Assembly: GCA_017654935.2 (NCBI GenBank)
Contig: CM065690.1
Location: 27,952,030 to 28,016,029, forward strand
Origin: Phymorhynchus buccinoides
Taxonomy: Eukaryota > Mollusca > Gastropoda > Neogastropoda > Raphitomidae
Direction: 5' to 3'
DNA length: 64,000 bases
The translations under genes and the position numbers were made by a program. A model generated the notes under the pieces. The model searched no databases. It had not been told where the DNA came from and saw only the letters and a program-made list of their open reading frames with translations. Of this stretch, positions 1 through 14,600 are shown in pieces. Within the stretch, counting starts at the first letter, position 1; each line of letters opens with the position of its first letter.

Positions 1-1325
1 GTGTGCTGCACTGACCGGGGATGGTGAGGTGGGGCCAGAAGGAAGAGAGGTGATGGGATGGGGATAGATTAGGGTGGGGTGTGCTGCACTGACCGGGGAT
101 GGTGAGGTGGAGGCCAGAAGGAAGAGAGGTGATGGGGTGGGGATAGATTAGGGTGGGGTGTGCTGCACTGACCGGGGATGGTGAGGTGGAGGCCAGAAGG
201 AAGAGAGGTGATGGGGTGGGGATAGATTGGGGTGGGGTGTGGAGGGTGATGGGGTGGGGATAGATTGGGGTGGGGTGTGCTGCACTGACCGGGGATGGTG
301 AGGTGGAGGCCAGAAGGAAGAGAGGTGATGGGGTGGGGATAGATTGGGGTGGGGTGTGCTGCACTGACCGGGGATGGTGAGGTGGAGGCCAGAAGGAAGA
401 GAGGTGATGGGGTGGGGATAGATTGGGGTGGGGTGTGGAGGTGATGGGGTGGGGATAGATTGGGGTGGGGGGTGGAGGTGATGGGGTGGGGATAGATTGG
501 GGTGGGGTGTGCTGCACTGACCGGGGATGGTGAGGTGGAGGCCAGAAGGAAGAGAGGTGATGGGGTGGGGATAGATTGGGGTGGGGTGTGCTGCACTGAC
601 CGGGGATGGTGAGGTCTCTGGGCCAGAAGGAAGAGAGGTGATGGGATGGGGATAGATTGGGGTGGGGTGTGCTGCACTGACCGGGGATGGTGAGGTGGAG
701 GCCAGAAGGAAGAGAGGTGATGGGGTGGGGATAGATTGGGGTGGGGTGTGCTGCACTGACCGGGGATGGTGAGGTCTGGAGGCCAGAAGGAAGAGAGGTG
801 ATGGGATGGGGATAGATTGGGGTGGGGTGTGCTGCACTGACCGGGGATGGTGAGGTCTCTGGGCCAGAAGGAAGAGAGGTGATGGGATGGGGATAGATTA
901 GGGTGGGGTGTGCTGCACTGACCGGGGATGGTGAGGTCTCTGGGCCAGAAGGAAGAGAGGTGATGGGATGGGGATAGATTGGGGTGGGGTGTGCTGCACT
1001 GACCGGGGATGGTGAGGTCTCTGGGCCAGAAGGAAGAGAGGTGATGGGATGGGGATAGATTAGGGTGGGGTGTGCTGCACTGACCGGGGATGGTGAGGTG
1101 GAGGCCAGAAGGAAGAGAGGTGATGGGGTGGGGATAGATTGGGGTGGGGTGTGCTGCACTGACCGGGGATGGTGAGGTCTCTGGGCCAGAAGGAAGAGAG
1201 GTGATGGGATGGGGATAGATTAGGGTGGGGTGTGCTGCACTGACCGGGGATGGTGAGGTCTCTGGGCCAGAAGGAAGAGAGGTGATGGGATGGGGATAGA
1301 TTGGGGTGGGGTGTGCTGCACTGAC
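1..1325 (-). repeat. Junction array of exon 36 (exon end + donor)
   Basis: About 17 units of 78-79 bp plus a few short 32-40 bp partial units. Read on the minus strand, each unit holds the last 17-25 bases of exon 36, an unchanged CCCCG|GTCAGT donor and about 60 bases of intron rich in C and T that ends in CAG. The array runs off the window. Long proline- and histidine-rich open frames here are a by-product of the periodicity. Two unit types differ at the ctctggg / ggagg position. Confidence 0.95.
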
Positions 1326-1485
1326 CGGGGATGGTGAGGTCTCTGGGCCAGGTTGCCCCCAGGGCCAGCAGCACGGCGTCGTAGTCGCTGAGGAGGTCCT
1401 TGGCTGCCAGGTCCTTGCCCACCTCCACCCCGGTCTGGAAGCTGATGCCCTCCACCTTCAGCAGGTTCACCCGGCGCTGAACCAC
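1326..1485 (-). CDS. GOGAT: GOGAT exon 36 (last visible), FAD/NAD(P)H domain
   Basis: 160 nt, ends in phase 1, fragment residues 1637-1690. It reads [16 protein letters not shown], then [20 protein letters not shown], the family's 'LA.GAT.pRDL.ipG' segment. The donor CCCCG|GTCAGT opens the 1.3-kb array that fills the window's left edge. The remaining reductase exons lie outside. Confidence 0.95.
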
Positions 1486-4400
1486 CTGAACGACCAGAGG
1501 TTTTAGAGTTAGCAAAATGTGAAAGAGTAACCATATTTTTCGGACTATAAGGCGATACTTTTTTTCCACTTTTTTTTGAGACCCCTGCGCCTTATAATAT
1601 GACTAATTAAATACAACAAAATTGTACGATAACAAAATCTGAAATGTGGGGGTTGCGCATTATACAAAGGTAGTTGCTGACCTATCTTGCTGAAGCATTT
1701 TGCCTGTCCTGCCTCATGGATCACTTGAGGAGAGAGCTTTTAAATATAAATTAATGGTCATGTTCAACCTGTAGTAAGCATCTTTTAGCATAAGCTAAGC
1801 ACTGATTTTGATGAATTCACGGATTTCACTGGATGGAACACCATCAGCGCCAAATGTTTCCAGCATGTGCAAAATGTTCCATGTGTTTTAGTTATCGGAT
1901 TAAGGACTGATTTGTGCCTGAATCGGCGTTGTAATATCTTCCAAAATAACCTTGTGTATGTGTGTGTGTGTGTGGGGGGGGGGGGGGGGCTTCAGACACT
2001 TGTTGGTCAAGAGAGAGAGAGGGAGGGGGAGTCATGATTACAATTATCCTCACAGAAATACCCGACACCCGCTCACCTCCTTGCTGAGTTTCATGGTGGG
2101 TATTCCGTAGCGCAGAAGTCCTCCAACCTCGTCGTTCCTCTCGTAGACCATGACCTTGTGGCCAGCCTGTCACCACAACCAACCAACCACTACAGTCAAC
2201 ACATCCCTTAACTTTTTCTCTACGTGGCACGCACATATGTCTGTGTGTGTGTGTCTGTGTATGTGAGTGAGTGAATGAGGTGAGAGAGTGTGTGTGTGTG
2301 TGTGTGCGTGTGCGATGAGTATGTGCGGTGTGTTGCAAGCGCGAGTGCATGTGTGGCTGCATGCATTCACACATGCATGCGTGTGTACTCACACACAAGC
2401 CTACCTTGTTGAGCTGTGCAGCGGCGGCCAGCCCTGAAGGCCCACTGCCCACCACAGCCACTTTCTTCCCGGTGCGGATGGAGGGGGGCGCAGGCTGCAC
2501 CCAGTTGTGCTTGAAGCCGTTGTCGATGATGGAGTTCTCTATGTTCTTGATGGTCACCGCCGGGGAGTTGATGCCCAGCACACACGACCCCTGGTGAACA
2601 CAACACAGGACCCCATCACCCCTTACATCAGGCATGGTAGTGGGAGCAAAGTGAGTTTCGCGGAAGAATATCCAACCGATTCTGCATTTCATTTGAAAGA
2701 TGTCGACTCAAAAATGATGAAGTTGGGCGTCAAAATGAAGAAGAAGAAGAAAAAGAAGCACTAGGATCACAAATCTGGAAACGTGTGGCGTGAGCTAGGC
2801 CACGCACGACTGCTAACTTCGGCGGGAAGTTGCTTGTTCAGTCATTCACATCCGGTTCCGCGAAGCGATTGCATAGGTTTTAACGCACGTAATTTTTAGG
2901 CACCCGAGCAAATTTTTACCCCAGCTTTTTTGGGGGTGTGTCAAATTTTCACTTTCGCAGGTTTTCCACGATTCGTGGAGGTCTACCATGCCTGTTACAT
3001 AAACCGTCACTAGTCACTAGCCTGGAAGGCTGGAATGTGTAGGCTTGGTGCAAAACATGGCTGAAATGTGTAGGCTTGGTGCGAAACATGACTGGAATGT
3101 GTAGGGTTGGTGAGAAACATGGCCGGAATGTGTAGAGTTGGTGCAAAACATGACTGGAATGTGTAGGCTTGGTGCGAAACATGGCTGGAATGTGTAGGCT
3201 TGGTGCAAAACATGGCTGGAATGTGTAGGCTTGGTGCGAAACATAGCTGGAATGTGTAGGCTTGGTGCGAAACATGGCTGAAATGTGTAGGCTTGGTGCA
3301 AAACATGGCTGAAATGTGTAGGCTTGGTGCGAAACATGACTGGAATGTGTAGGGTTGGTGAGAAACATGGCCGGAATGTGTAGGGTTGGTGCAAAACATG
3401 ACTGGAATGTGTAGGGTTGGTGAGAAACATGACTGGAATGTGTAGGCTTGGTGCAAAACATGGCTGGAATGTGTAGGCTTGGTGCAAAACATGGCTGGAA
3501 TGTGTAGGCTTGGTGCAAAACATGGCTGTTGAGACAGTCATCTTGTATTCAAAATAGGAAAAAAAATAATTCAGTAACTTGGACGGTTAACCACTTAATT
3601 TCGGGTGAGCAAAATTTGTTGTTGGATTATTTTTTGTGCTGTCCCATCTTCTGGGCCATACAGTAGCATTGTTCCCACTAGGCGGGCAACATTTTGCTGT
3701 CCCATCTTCTGGGCCATACAGTAGCATTGTTCCCACTAGGCGGACAACATTTTGCTGTCCCATCTTCTGGGCCATACAGTAGTAGCATTGTTCCCACTAG
3801 GCGGGCAACATTTTCAACGAAAATTTTCTGTATTAACTCATTCGCATCGCAACAAATTTGAATTTTTCAAAAAAAGCACAAATCACTCCAGCCACGCACA
3901 CAAACAAAACGAGAAATGAAAGAAGATTACAGATTTTTACTTCAGGTTTAGATGTAGGGAAGTGGTAGATCAGACTTTTTTTAATATATAGACATTATAT
4001 ATAAAAACTCTCTACACCGATTGGTTCCCCCACAACGAACCACTACAGAAGCAAAGTCAGGGGCCCCACAACGAACCACTACAAAAGCAAAGTCAGGGGC
4101 AAAATTGTGGTCTAAGTGAGTGAAGCAGGTTTAGAACTGACCTTCCCTTGAAGCAAATGCATAAAACTGACAGCTATCCATTAATTCCGGACATATATGG
4201 CCTGAACGACTTGAACGAGGTAAATGGTGAAAAAGTACACTATCGATTGGCACGGTACCTCACAAGGGGCAGGGCAGACCCGGCCGGTGAATTCAGGGAA
4301 ATTGTTGGTCTGGTGCAGGTTATCCAGGGCCTCCTTCCACTTGTTCTGCACAGAAATAACATCAATAATTCAGGGAAATTGTTGGTCTGGTGCAGGTTAT

Positions 4401-7400
4401 CCAGGGCCTTGTTCTGGACAGAAAGAACATCAATAATTCAGGGAAATTGTTGGTCTGGAGCAGGTTATCCAGGGCCTTGTTCTGCACAGAAAGAACATCA
4501 ATAATTCAGGGAAATTGTTGGTCTGGAGCAGGTTATCCAGGGCCTTGTTCTGGACAGAAATAACATCAATAATTCAGGGAAATTGTTGGTCTGGAGCAGG
4601 TTATCCAGGGCCTTGTTCTGGACAGAAAGAACATCAATAATTCAGGGAAATTTTTGGTCTGGAGCAGGTTATCCAGGGCCTTGTTCTGCACAGAAAGAAC
4701 ATCAATAATTCAGGGAAATTGTTGGTCTGGTGCAGGTTATCCAGGGCCTTGTTCTGGACAGAAATAACATCAATAATTCAGGGAAATTGTTGGTCTGGAG
4801 CAGGTTATCCAGGGCCTTGTTCTGGACAGAAAGAACATCAATAATTCAGGGAAATTTTTGGTCTGGAGCAGGTTATCCAGGGCCTTGTTCTGCACAGAAA
4901 GAACATCAATAATTCAGGGAAATTGTTGGTCTGGTGCAGGTTATCCAGGGCCTCCTTCCACTTGTTCTGGACAGAAAGAACATCAATAATTCAGGGAAAT
5001 TGTTGGTCTGGAGCAGGTCCAGGGCCTTGTTCTGGACAGAAAGAACATCAATAATTCAGGGAAATTGTCTGGTGCAGGTTATCCAGGGCCTCCTTCCGCT
5101 TGTTCTGCACAGAACATCAACGTTGAAACTAATTATCAAAATGCATATTCAACATCTCGATGCTCATACCCATCCAACTGCACAAGACCTTCAATAGGCT
5201 GTGACTACAAAGATCAAGAGAGTCGCTTTCGTTATACAAAGTCAGTCCTAAGAAAGGTTCAAAAACACACTCTAAAATGTATGACAGAATGGCTTAAAAA
5301 TTGATGAAACATGTGGCAAAGAAAAACAAAGCTGTCGTGAGAAAACGAAACTTTCCCCAACAATAAATAAAAAGTTTATAAAAAAAATCAAAAAACCTCA
5401 AAATCTGATTGTAAAAGAAAACATGCATATGGCACAACAATTCACAAAAAAAGTCTTTCCTGTCTAATTGACATTGCAGAATTGGTAGCTAGTGTCAACT
5501 GTGTAGTGCGTTAACAAATTCCACTTTGTTTTCAGAACACAACCAAAAAAAAGCTGGCATGTCATAATCTGTGATAAAGATAACTGGGTAACATTTCGCC
5601 AGAAGGTGAGAAACAGACGGAGACATAGAGAGAGAGAGACAGAGAAAGAAGAGAGATGACAGTTTATTTGAATAGGCCATAAGCCCCTTATGAAGGGGAG
5701 GCACATTGACAAAACCACATAAGAAAGAAAAACAATTATACGCCATAATTCTGTCTAAATTAATAATACACATCAATATTTCATTGCAGACCATCAAAAA
5801 TGTGTCCACATTTGTACACATATAATAGCTAGATTTATTCAGGAGAGAGAGAGCTAGAGAGAGAAGAGAGAGAGAGAGAGACAGAGAGAAGGAAGACAGC
5901 TTCCTACATTACCGTTTTCATGCTTACCATCTACACAGGTTTCGCACGGTCTTTGAAAGTCTTTGAGAAATGGAGTGCCATTTTCAAGTCTTTGAAAGTC
6001 TTTTAAAATTGGCTTTGGTCTGTGAAAATTGTGAAATGGTTTGTGAAAAAGTCATTGATGCCTTAACCCTTTCACCGCCAATGTCGCATTTTTGCACCAC
6101 AATGATTTAACATCCATGTCATTAAAACCCTTGAAATCAGGGTCTGTTATTCAATGACATTGTTTTAAAAATATTGGGCAGTAAGGATTGACCCTATTCT
6201 AAATGTGTCACGGATAAATCCCACAATATTGCAGACAAAATCTTTTCTGTAGCCAAGCAAGTTTAACAGAATTTTTTGGCTCAAAGATGGCTGGCGGTGA
6301 AAGGGTTAAAAAAACATTGATGCCATAAAGTTTTTGTTTTGTTTGCTTCCAGAATTAATAAAGAAGCAATTTAATTTCACTTATTTTCCATATAGCAGAC
6401 GTCCTCAATTTTTCGAGTTACTTCCCTTCACTATATCCAGGTCTTTTGGCTACACCGGTGCAACTTGAACGATCATGATCGAAGCAATCGTCATCATTGC
6501 ATGTCAAGAGAGGTCTTTGAAAATAGGATAAAGGGTCTTTGAAAGTTTGTGAATTTTGATATGAAAAATCTGTATGAACCCTGCTATACGCAGACACACA
6601 GCGACAGGCCCTTGCACACCCACCTTGAAGACCAGGTCGTTCCACTTGGGGATCAGGTTGCTGAGCGGACACCCGTTGTACGACTGGCAGAACGGCACCC
6701 CACAGTCCATGCACCTGCGAAAATCATCAGCATCATCAATTGTCGTCATTACCATCATCATCACCCTTATCATCATCATCAACGTCACCACCATTTTCAC
6801 CATTAATCCTCCTCCACCGTGGTTCAGTTGCCTAGTCGCCGGCTCGTAATCCAATGGGCTTGCGAGTGCTGAGGCTTGAACCCAGCTCCGTTTGCGGTAT
6901 TGTCTCCTTGGGAAAGACACTTTGCTCCTATTTCCTAGTCCTTCGGATGAGACTTAAAACCGAGGTCCCATGTGCGAACGCATGCATAAAATCTTGCGCA
7001 CACATTAAAGCCTATTCCACTATTAGGTAAGGGCTGACCAACAAGGGCTTCACTCTCACTGTGAAGGGTGTTAATAACCCTTGTTGCAGAGGCCAATAGC
7101 CTGGACAGCGGTTGCTTCAACCCATTACAAACACTCTACCAATGAGCTATCGAGGCTTTCAGTGTCGATGAGTTTCTTAACTCATGTTGCCTGTTGAATA
7201 CTCTCTAACCCACTAATCTAAAATGTTATCTGTTTACAGTGTTGTTTTAAGTATTAAATTATTCAAATCACTAGTGTTTGAAAGCTTGCATAGACATCTA
7301 TATGTGTGCAAAGTTTGAACAATGTATGCCTTCTATTTCCTGAGAAAATGCCAACATTAAAGTTTGGAGATTAGACCACGGACGCAACACACATACACAC

Positions 7401-8429
7401 AACCGAACAACTATCATACCATAGACTCACTTCGTGTTTACTTCGTTAACACGAGTGAGCCAATAAAGTAAGGAGCGTTACCTGGCTGCCTGCATGCGCA
7501 GTCCCTCCATGACCGTCTTGTGGTTGTAGATCTCATCCCAGTCCTTCTGCCGGTCCTTGGCGTTGCGGTACTGGTAGGTCGCACGCTTGTACTTCACAAA
7601 GCCCCTGCAGCGAACATAATGCATGAACAACTTGCAACAAAAGCTGAAAGACAAAAAAAATAAGAAAGCACATACACACAAAAACAACAAACTTCACAAA
7701 GCCCCTGCAGCAAACATAATGCATGAACAACTGGCAACAAAAGTAGAAAGACAAACAAACAAAAAAGCACACACACAAAAACAACAAGAGCGATACTAGT
7801 AGGTCGCATGCTTGTACTTCACAAAGCCCCTGCAGCAACTGGCAACAAAAGTAGAAAGACAAACAAACAAAAAAGCACACACACAAAAACAACAAGAGCG
7901 ATACTGGTAGGTCGCACGCTTGTACTTCACAAAGCCCCTGCAGTAATGTATGAACAACTTGCAACAAAAGTAGAAAGACAAAAAAGAAAAAGAAAGCACA
8001 CACACACAAAAACCCAAATAAGAGCGAAACCAACAACATCAACGGAAAGTCAGTTAATATATAATACCATGTATGAACAATTTGTGACAAAGGATAGGAC
8101 AAAAAAACAACCACCACCAAACCAACAGAAAAAGCGTTTTTATAGAAGCCCATGCATTCTTGTATGTGTCTTTATCAGTTTGTATTTATTAGTTCTTTAC
8201 AATATTAGTTTAAATACATAAAACAGAAAAACGCAAGAAAAAACCCTAAAGAATAACAACAAATGAAAAGAACATCCACATGCATTCATAATGATAAAAA
8301 AAAACCCACAACAAACATCAACATACCCACAAGCAAACTTACTTTGTCATGAAATTGGTTTTCAACGAAACTTTATAAAAACTTGACAAAGCACATCAAT
8401 GTCATCAGGGTGGGGGTGGGGGGGGGGGG

Positions 8430-8503
<74 letters not shown>

Positions 8504-8583
8504 ATGTGTATGTGCATGAGCGTGTTTGTGTGTCAATATGCATGAGTGTGTGCACATGCAAGTGTACATGTGTAAACGCATGC

Positions 8584-8647
<64 letters not shown>

Positions 8648-11600
8648 TAAAAGCCCAGACCTGATCTTGTCCAGCTCCACATTTTTGCTGGCGTCGGGGA
8701 CAGCCTCCTCTATGTCCACCACTTCTGGCTCCTCCTCTTCATCACTGGGCTGAACACACAGAGAGAGAGGGAGTAAGGCGTGTTAGAAATACACAGCTGC
8801 TGGGAAAGAGAGAGAGGGAGAGAGGGGGGGGGGGTCAGGGGAGAGAGAGAGGGGGGTAAGGGAGAGAGAAAGGGTAAGGAAGATGGAAAGAGAAAGGGGG
8901 CAAGGGAGAGAGAGAAAGAGAGGGTAGGGGAGAGAGAGAGAGTGAGACAGGGGGGGTAAGGAGAGAGAAGGGGGGGTAAGGGAGAGAGGGAGAGAGAGAG
9001 GTAAGGGAGAGAGAGAGAGAGAGAGGGGAGGGGGTAAGAGAGGGGGGTGTAAAAGGGAAGAGAGAGAGAGGGTAAGGGGGGGGGGGGAGACGGAGGGGGG
9101 GGGGGAATTAGACAATGATGCTGGGTAGAAAACAGTATACATGTATCATGGGCGCATGCAGTAACCAAAACTTTTGCCTGAACTTTCTTGCCGAGAAACC
9201 CAATGTACAAAAGAATATCATGTTAAAGAGCCCTTTCTTCAGGCACTCAGCTGCCTGAAGCAGCATCAAATTGCCTGAATTCAGGCTTCAGGCATACTCA
9301 CATGCACCCCTGATGTATGTTTAATCACCCACACACTTTAAATAAATGTTAATTATGTTTGATGGGATACCTGTGCAGCATATGTTGTCCAAAACTGTCA
9401 CACAACTGAGAAAAATCTGTTAATGTTGATGGTTCTAAGTCACACAATGTAATGCTATATGTTATGTTTGAGCTGAAAGATTAAAAAAACCCCACAAAAA
9501 CACACAACCCCGCCAAAAAAAACCTATAGAAATAAATGTCATGCTACTTGTTAGCAGAAAAAGGTTATTCAGAAACACAAACAATATAAAATTCAAATGT
9601 TGCAATTAAGATAGTTCCATAAATATTATGACTTTTTTATAATCACTGATAAATAAAACTAACAAAGAAAAGTGAATCTTAACTACAGTACTTCAGCTTC
9701 ATACACACACTTTTGTTTAGTTTTGTTTTCCTAATGTAAAAAATTTACTATATCAAATAACTGCCCTACCATTAAAAAAATGTAAGGAATAACACAGATA
9801 ATTATAATGACAATAACAACAATGTTCTGTCTATACATATAGAAAAACATACTGATCCTGCGCTTAATATTATGTAAAAGTATAACAAGGTATACAACAT
9901 GTGTGATCTTGGTTCATTATTTCATCTGAAAGAAAAGACCACCTTCCAGCCAATACTCAACACATCTTGTTTGATATAACTTGTCACTTATCAACTTTCG
10001 CTGTAATCATTCTTACAAACCCCAAAATAACCAAGATCAAGATAAAAATTAAAAAAAGGAAAAGTAGCCACAAAACTCTGTAATGAGCAAAATTCAAGAT
10101 ACAACCAAATCACATGCATTTGATTACAGCTTCACTAAGAAATCAGAATGAACAGATAAAAAAAATTAAAAAAAGTGCAATGTAAGCAATATTACAAGAT
10201 AAAGTCATTGGTGAAAGGCGAAAGATTTTCTCATTTGTTGAAGAGAAACCAGAGTGATAAAGTCACTAAAAAGTTACCTTTTACCATTCCGATCGCATAT
10301 AACTTGCATCAGCCACTCCCACCCTACCCCTATCGACCCATCTATACTCTTAAAAAATCTCTCTCCCTCCCATTTTTATTCTTTTTCCTCTATCCCCCCT
10401 CCCCTCTCTCCCCCCCCCCCCCCCCCCCTCTCTCTGTGTCTCCTTTTTAAAAAAATTCTTTAAGCTTCCCCCCCTCTCTCTCCGTTTTCTTCTCTCTTCC
10501 ATTTCCTCTCCATCTCTTCCCCATGTGCTTCATGAACGAATTAATAATATTACTTTTAATAATAATTTGATATGAGAAAAAAAAAGTTAATTCGGTTGTT
10601 TGTTTGCCTGCTGTTTGTTCACTGTTGGTGTAATTTGGTTTGTGTAACATTAGTAATGGGAGTGTGACTGATTCTGGAAGTCTTGACAAAGATTAATAAA
10701 TAGAAACGTTGACAAATGTTGAGCTTCTTGTTTTGCTTCCTCCCCCCCCCCTCAGATCTTTTTACCAAAAAATAATTCTTCAATACGAATGATAAACTTT
10801 CCCAATTTTTTCGTGATGTGTTCTTTGCCACAGACACCACCGACAGAGCTTGCACTTATTGGCTATGGTGGAATTTTGGCACTTAATTTTTTTTATATTT
10901 TACGGCTCACTTGTCATAAGTAACGGCCTATTGCTATCCATAGATAGAAGTCTTACACTGAGTATGCTCACTTTGCAACATACTACTTACTGTGACTTAA
11001 CCATGCGGGTTTGAACACTTTGTGCGAACCAATATTGCCTGCACAGCCAGAGTAATATGCTGGATTACTTTGTTTTAATTTTGCAATGTTGGAAATGGGC
11101 CAATGCTTTTCAACAATTTTTTGTGTGAAAATACAGTGGAACCTCTCTTATAGGACCTCCCATTATAAGACCCCCTCCCACACAAGACCTACTTTTCTCA
11201 GACACTGCCCTTCTTTGTAAGTATTAAAATTAACTCCCTTTAAGACCCCTCCCTTATAAGACCTCATTTTGGATGATTTTTTTTTTCTTATCCCATATGG
11301 CTTCGGCCGAGAGGACGTAAAGCATAATATTATTTTTGAAGGTCTTATAAGGGAGGTTCCACTGTAATAAGATATGCTTGAAAACTCAATAAGAACAAAA
11401 AAAGAATGTTTGTTATAAAATAATTCAACACTAAATTAAAAAACAAATACTATATTTTACGGACTATAAGGTAATACTTTTTTGAAAGTTTGAGAGTCCG
11501 GCGCCTTATAAGTTATAATGCGACTACTAAAACAGTAAGAAACTATAATAACAAAATCTGAAGTCTGTGTAAAATTTCGCCTTATAGTCCGTAAAATACA

Positions 11601-14600
11601 GTAATCAAACACTAGGGTTAATGAATAAATAAAGCGAAATCTTTGCAAACCATAAAAAAATAAATAAATAGTAATTCCTTGTCAAAGAAAATACAATAAT
11701 TTGCATAAAACATAAAAAACAAATTTAACAGAACATTATCATCAAAGAAATTGCAACATTTATTCAAGTGAAAAAAAGAAGAAAAGAAACAAAGACCTTT
11801 TTTTTAAGGAGAGGAGGTTGTCCCAACTGCAAACTACAGAATTGAAGATAGTCATGGACAAAAAAACAAATCATTGATAAAACACAGTGAGTCAGGTTTG
11901 TCAGCCAGCTCAGCTTGATTAATAAAATATTTACAAAATGCCAAAACTGACTGATATAAATGACTGCATTTTTCGGACTATAACTATAAGGCGATACTTT
12001 TTACCCCTGTGCGTTATCACGTGACTGATGAAATAGTAAGAAAATAAGTAACAAAATCTGAAATTTGGGTAAAATTTGGGGGGTGCGCCTTATACAAAGG
12101 TGCGCCTTCGAGTCAGAAACATAGGGTAGTTAAAAATGAAAACCAAACATGACCAGTAATTGAGGACAGCCATCTTTTCTGTTTCTGTGGTAAAATTAGG
12201 GAAGAGAAAAAAGGGGAGGGGGGAGGGGGGCTAAGAAAGACGAGAAAAATTCAAGAAAAATAACTGTTCCTTAACTTTTTATGTTCCCTTCCTAGATCAT
12301 AGTGTACTTTACTGCTCACATTTAGCTTACAAGCAATAACTCCACCCAATCCCTCTCAAATCAGCTAACTTAGAGAATCGATTTACAATTGAAACTGAAG
12401 GCAAATCAGTCAATGGATATCATTTACAATTGAAACTTCAGATAAGTCAGTCAATCGATACGCCACAATACAATTTTTGAGCATGCGATAATATATTTGC
12501 ATGCATAGAAATGAGTATTCTTCAAACCACTTAACTGACAGGCAAAATATCTTACACACAGACATACAAATAACAAAGGGATCATTTGTTTTCATTACCA
12601 GTATCTGATCCACAGTTAGTCTTTGTACTTCCCTTAATAGAGGGTATCAATCAACTTTAACAGGATACTTGAACTGGCAGAGGAAAATGAAGGAAATTCT
12701 GCACGCAGAGTTATCTCACACCACTATGATGAATAAGATTAAGCGCAATGAGGTTTTATTATTTAAAAAAACACACACAAATAAAACCACGTTACATTCA
12801 AGGAATGGTGTGGCACCATTCCATATAAAAGAAGATTTAAGTTGAGTCATGGTGATACAAGAAGGTTAAAAAGAAAACTATAGGAAGCGTTAAACTCATA
12901 TTTCAATGGAAACGAAACAGATGCGCACTTCTATAAGTTAAAAGCTGTCCACACAATGTGAAGCCATTCCAACTGTAACCTGCACCACACACACACAAAC
13001 ACTCCTGAAGATTTACCCTTTTTTCCTCCTTTCCGTTTTTCTCACCACCCTTGAGTTTAAAAGAAAAAAGAAAAAAGAAAAATGTAGATATATAACACAT
13101 CAAACACCATCTGAACAATTGTCCCTTTATTCTGTGTCAGAATATCAGATTGCTCTGAAACACCCGGGGTCGATTGTTAATTTTGAAACTGAACAGGTCT
13201 TAAGTGAACTAGCATTGAATAAATATTGTGGTTAACAAAATTTGAAATATCTCAACATGAAAGGCCTATAATTGCAAACTTCAGTTCTTGTAGAATGTTG
13301 GCATCTAGAAAAGCTGTTCAAATGATACAACAAGGCTTACAACAGAAGTATTCACACATCCTAAGACAGCACAGAATTTCCTAATCCTCCCACTTTTATG
13401 ACTGGATTTACAGTAAAAAGGTATTAAGACAGCCCAAAGACAATCTAGAATGTCACTTGATTCACTTTCATGACTGAATTTATAGCTGTAGGTTTTCAGA
13501 CAGCCTAAATAAAAAAAAGTATTAAGACAGCCCAAAGACAACCTAGAATGTCACTTGATTCACTTTCATGACTGAATTTATAGCTGTAGGTTTTCAGACA
13601 GCCCAAATAAAAAGGTATTAAGACAGCCCAAAGACAACCTAGAATGTCACTCGATTCATTTTCATGACTTAATTTATATCTGTAGGTTTTTAGACAGCCT
13701 AAATATACCCCACAAACTCTCTCGTGTCTCGCCAAATGACTAGATACCTAGACGTAGAGTATTAAAGACAGTCTACAAGACTTGATTTAACAGCAGCAGA
13801 AAATTCAGACACCCTTAAGACATCTCAGAATCTTATCTCATTTTCATGACTTTTACTGCAGACACAACCTCCCCTGGAGACGGCGTGTGGCTGACCATGT
13901 GGCGGGGTAATCAAAAACGGTCATACACGTAATGTTCTCATACCTAGCGGATGTATTTGTACCATAGTGAGCAAGTGCTTCGGCTGTCGGGATGATCCCT
14001 AGTTTTTTTTAGCCCGGGTGCATCAACAACAACAACTACAGACACAAGAACTTTGTTCAGCCAATATTAGCTCACAGTCACTCAAAAGACATCATCAAAG
14101 AATCTCACACCACTCATATTTACACTAGATGTAAAACAGCATAACAATCGACTACCAAAATGTGTCTTCTATGGAGAGCTGAAAACTGGTGCATGGAGTC
14201 TTGGTAGACCAAAGTTGAGATTTAGGGACACCCTCAAAGTGTCCCTAAAGAACTTCAACATCAATGTCTCCTCATGGGAAACCCTGGCACAGAACAGACC
14301 AGCATGGCGTGGTGCAGTCACAAAGGGAGCCACCAACTTCGAGGCGCACCATATTGAGACATCGCAGATCCGCCCAAACAGTCGCAGCTCTGCAACCCCG
14401 ACAGATCCCCCCAACTCATTCTCCTGTCCTCACTGTCAGAGATCCTTCCTGGCTCGCATTGGCCTCACTAGCCATATGCAAACTCATCCAGCATCCTAGA
14501 TTTCCACAAGGACGAACTGTTGAAGCATGGTCATCATCCCTCGGGACGGACGAGCGAACAACATAGCAGCATTAGGGTATTAAAGACAACTCATAGTATC

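Noticed and set aside
69..837. Long proline/serine/histidine-rich open frames on the minus strand
   Set aside because: They follow the 78-bp period of the exon 36 array and have no other coding signal.
2949..3541. Three overlapping frames of 160-189 codons
   Set aside because: The 31-bp minisatellite keeps all frames open. The peptides are only the repeat read three ways.
8710..9210. Ser/Pro/Leu-rich frame on the minus strand
   Set aside because: Translation of a polypurine tract.
14215..14499. Host zinc-finger gene
   Set aside because: The single finger and preceding residues match the end of LINE polyproteins, and the copy is truncated.
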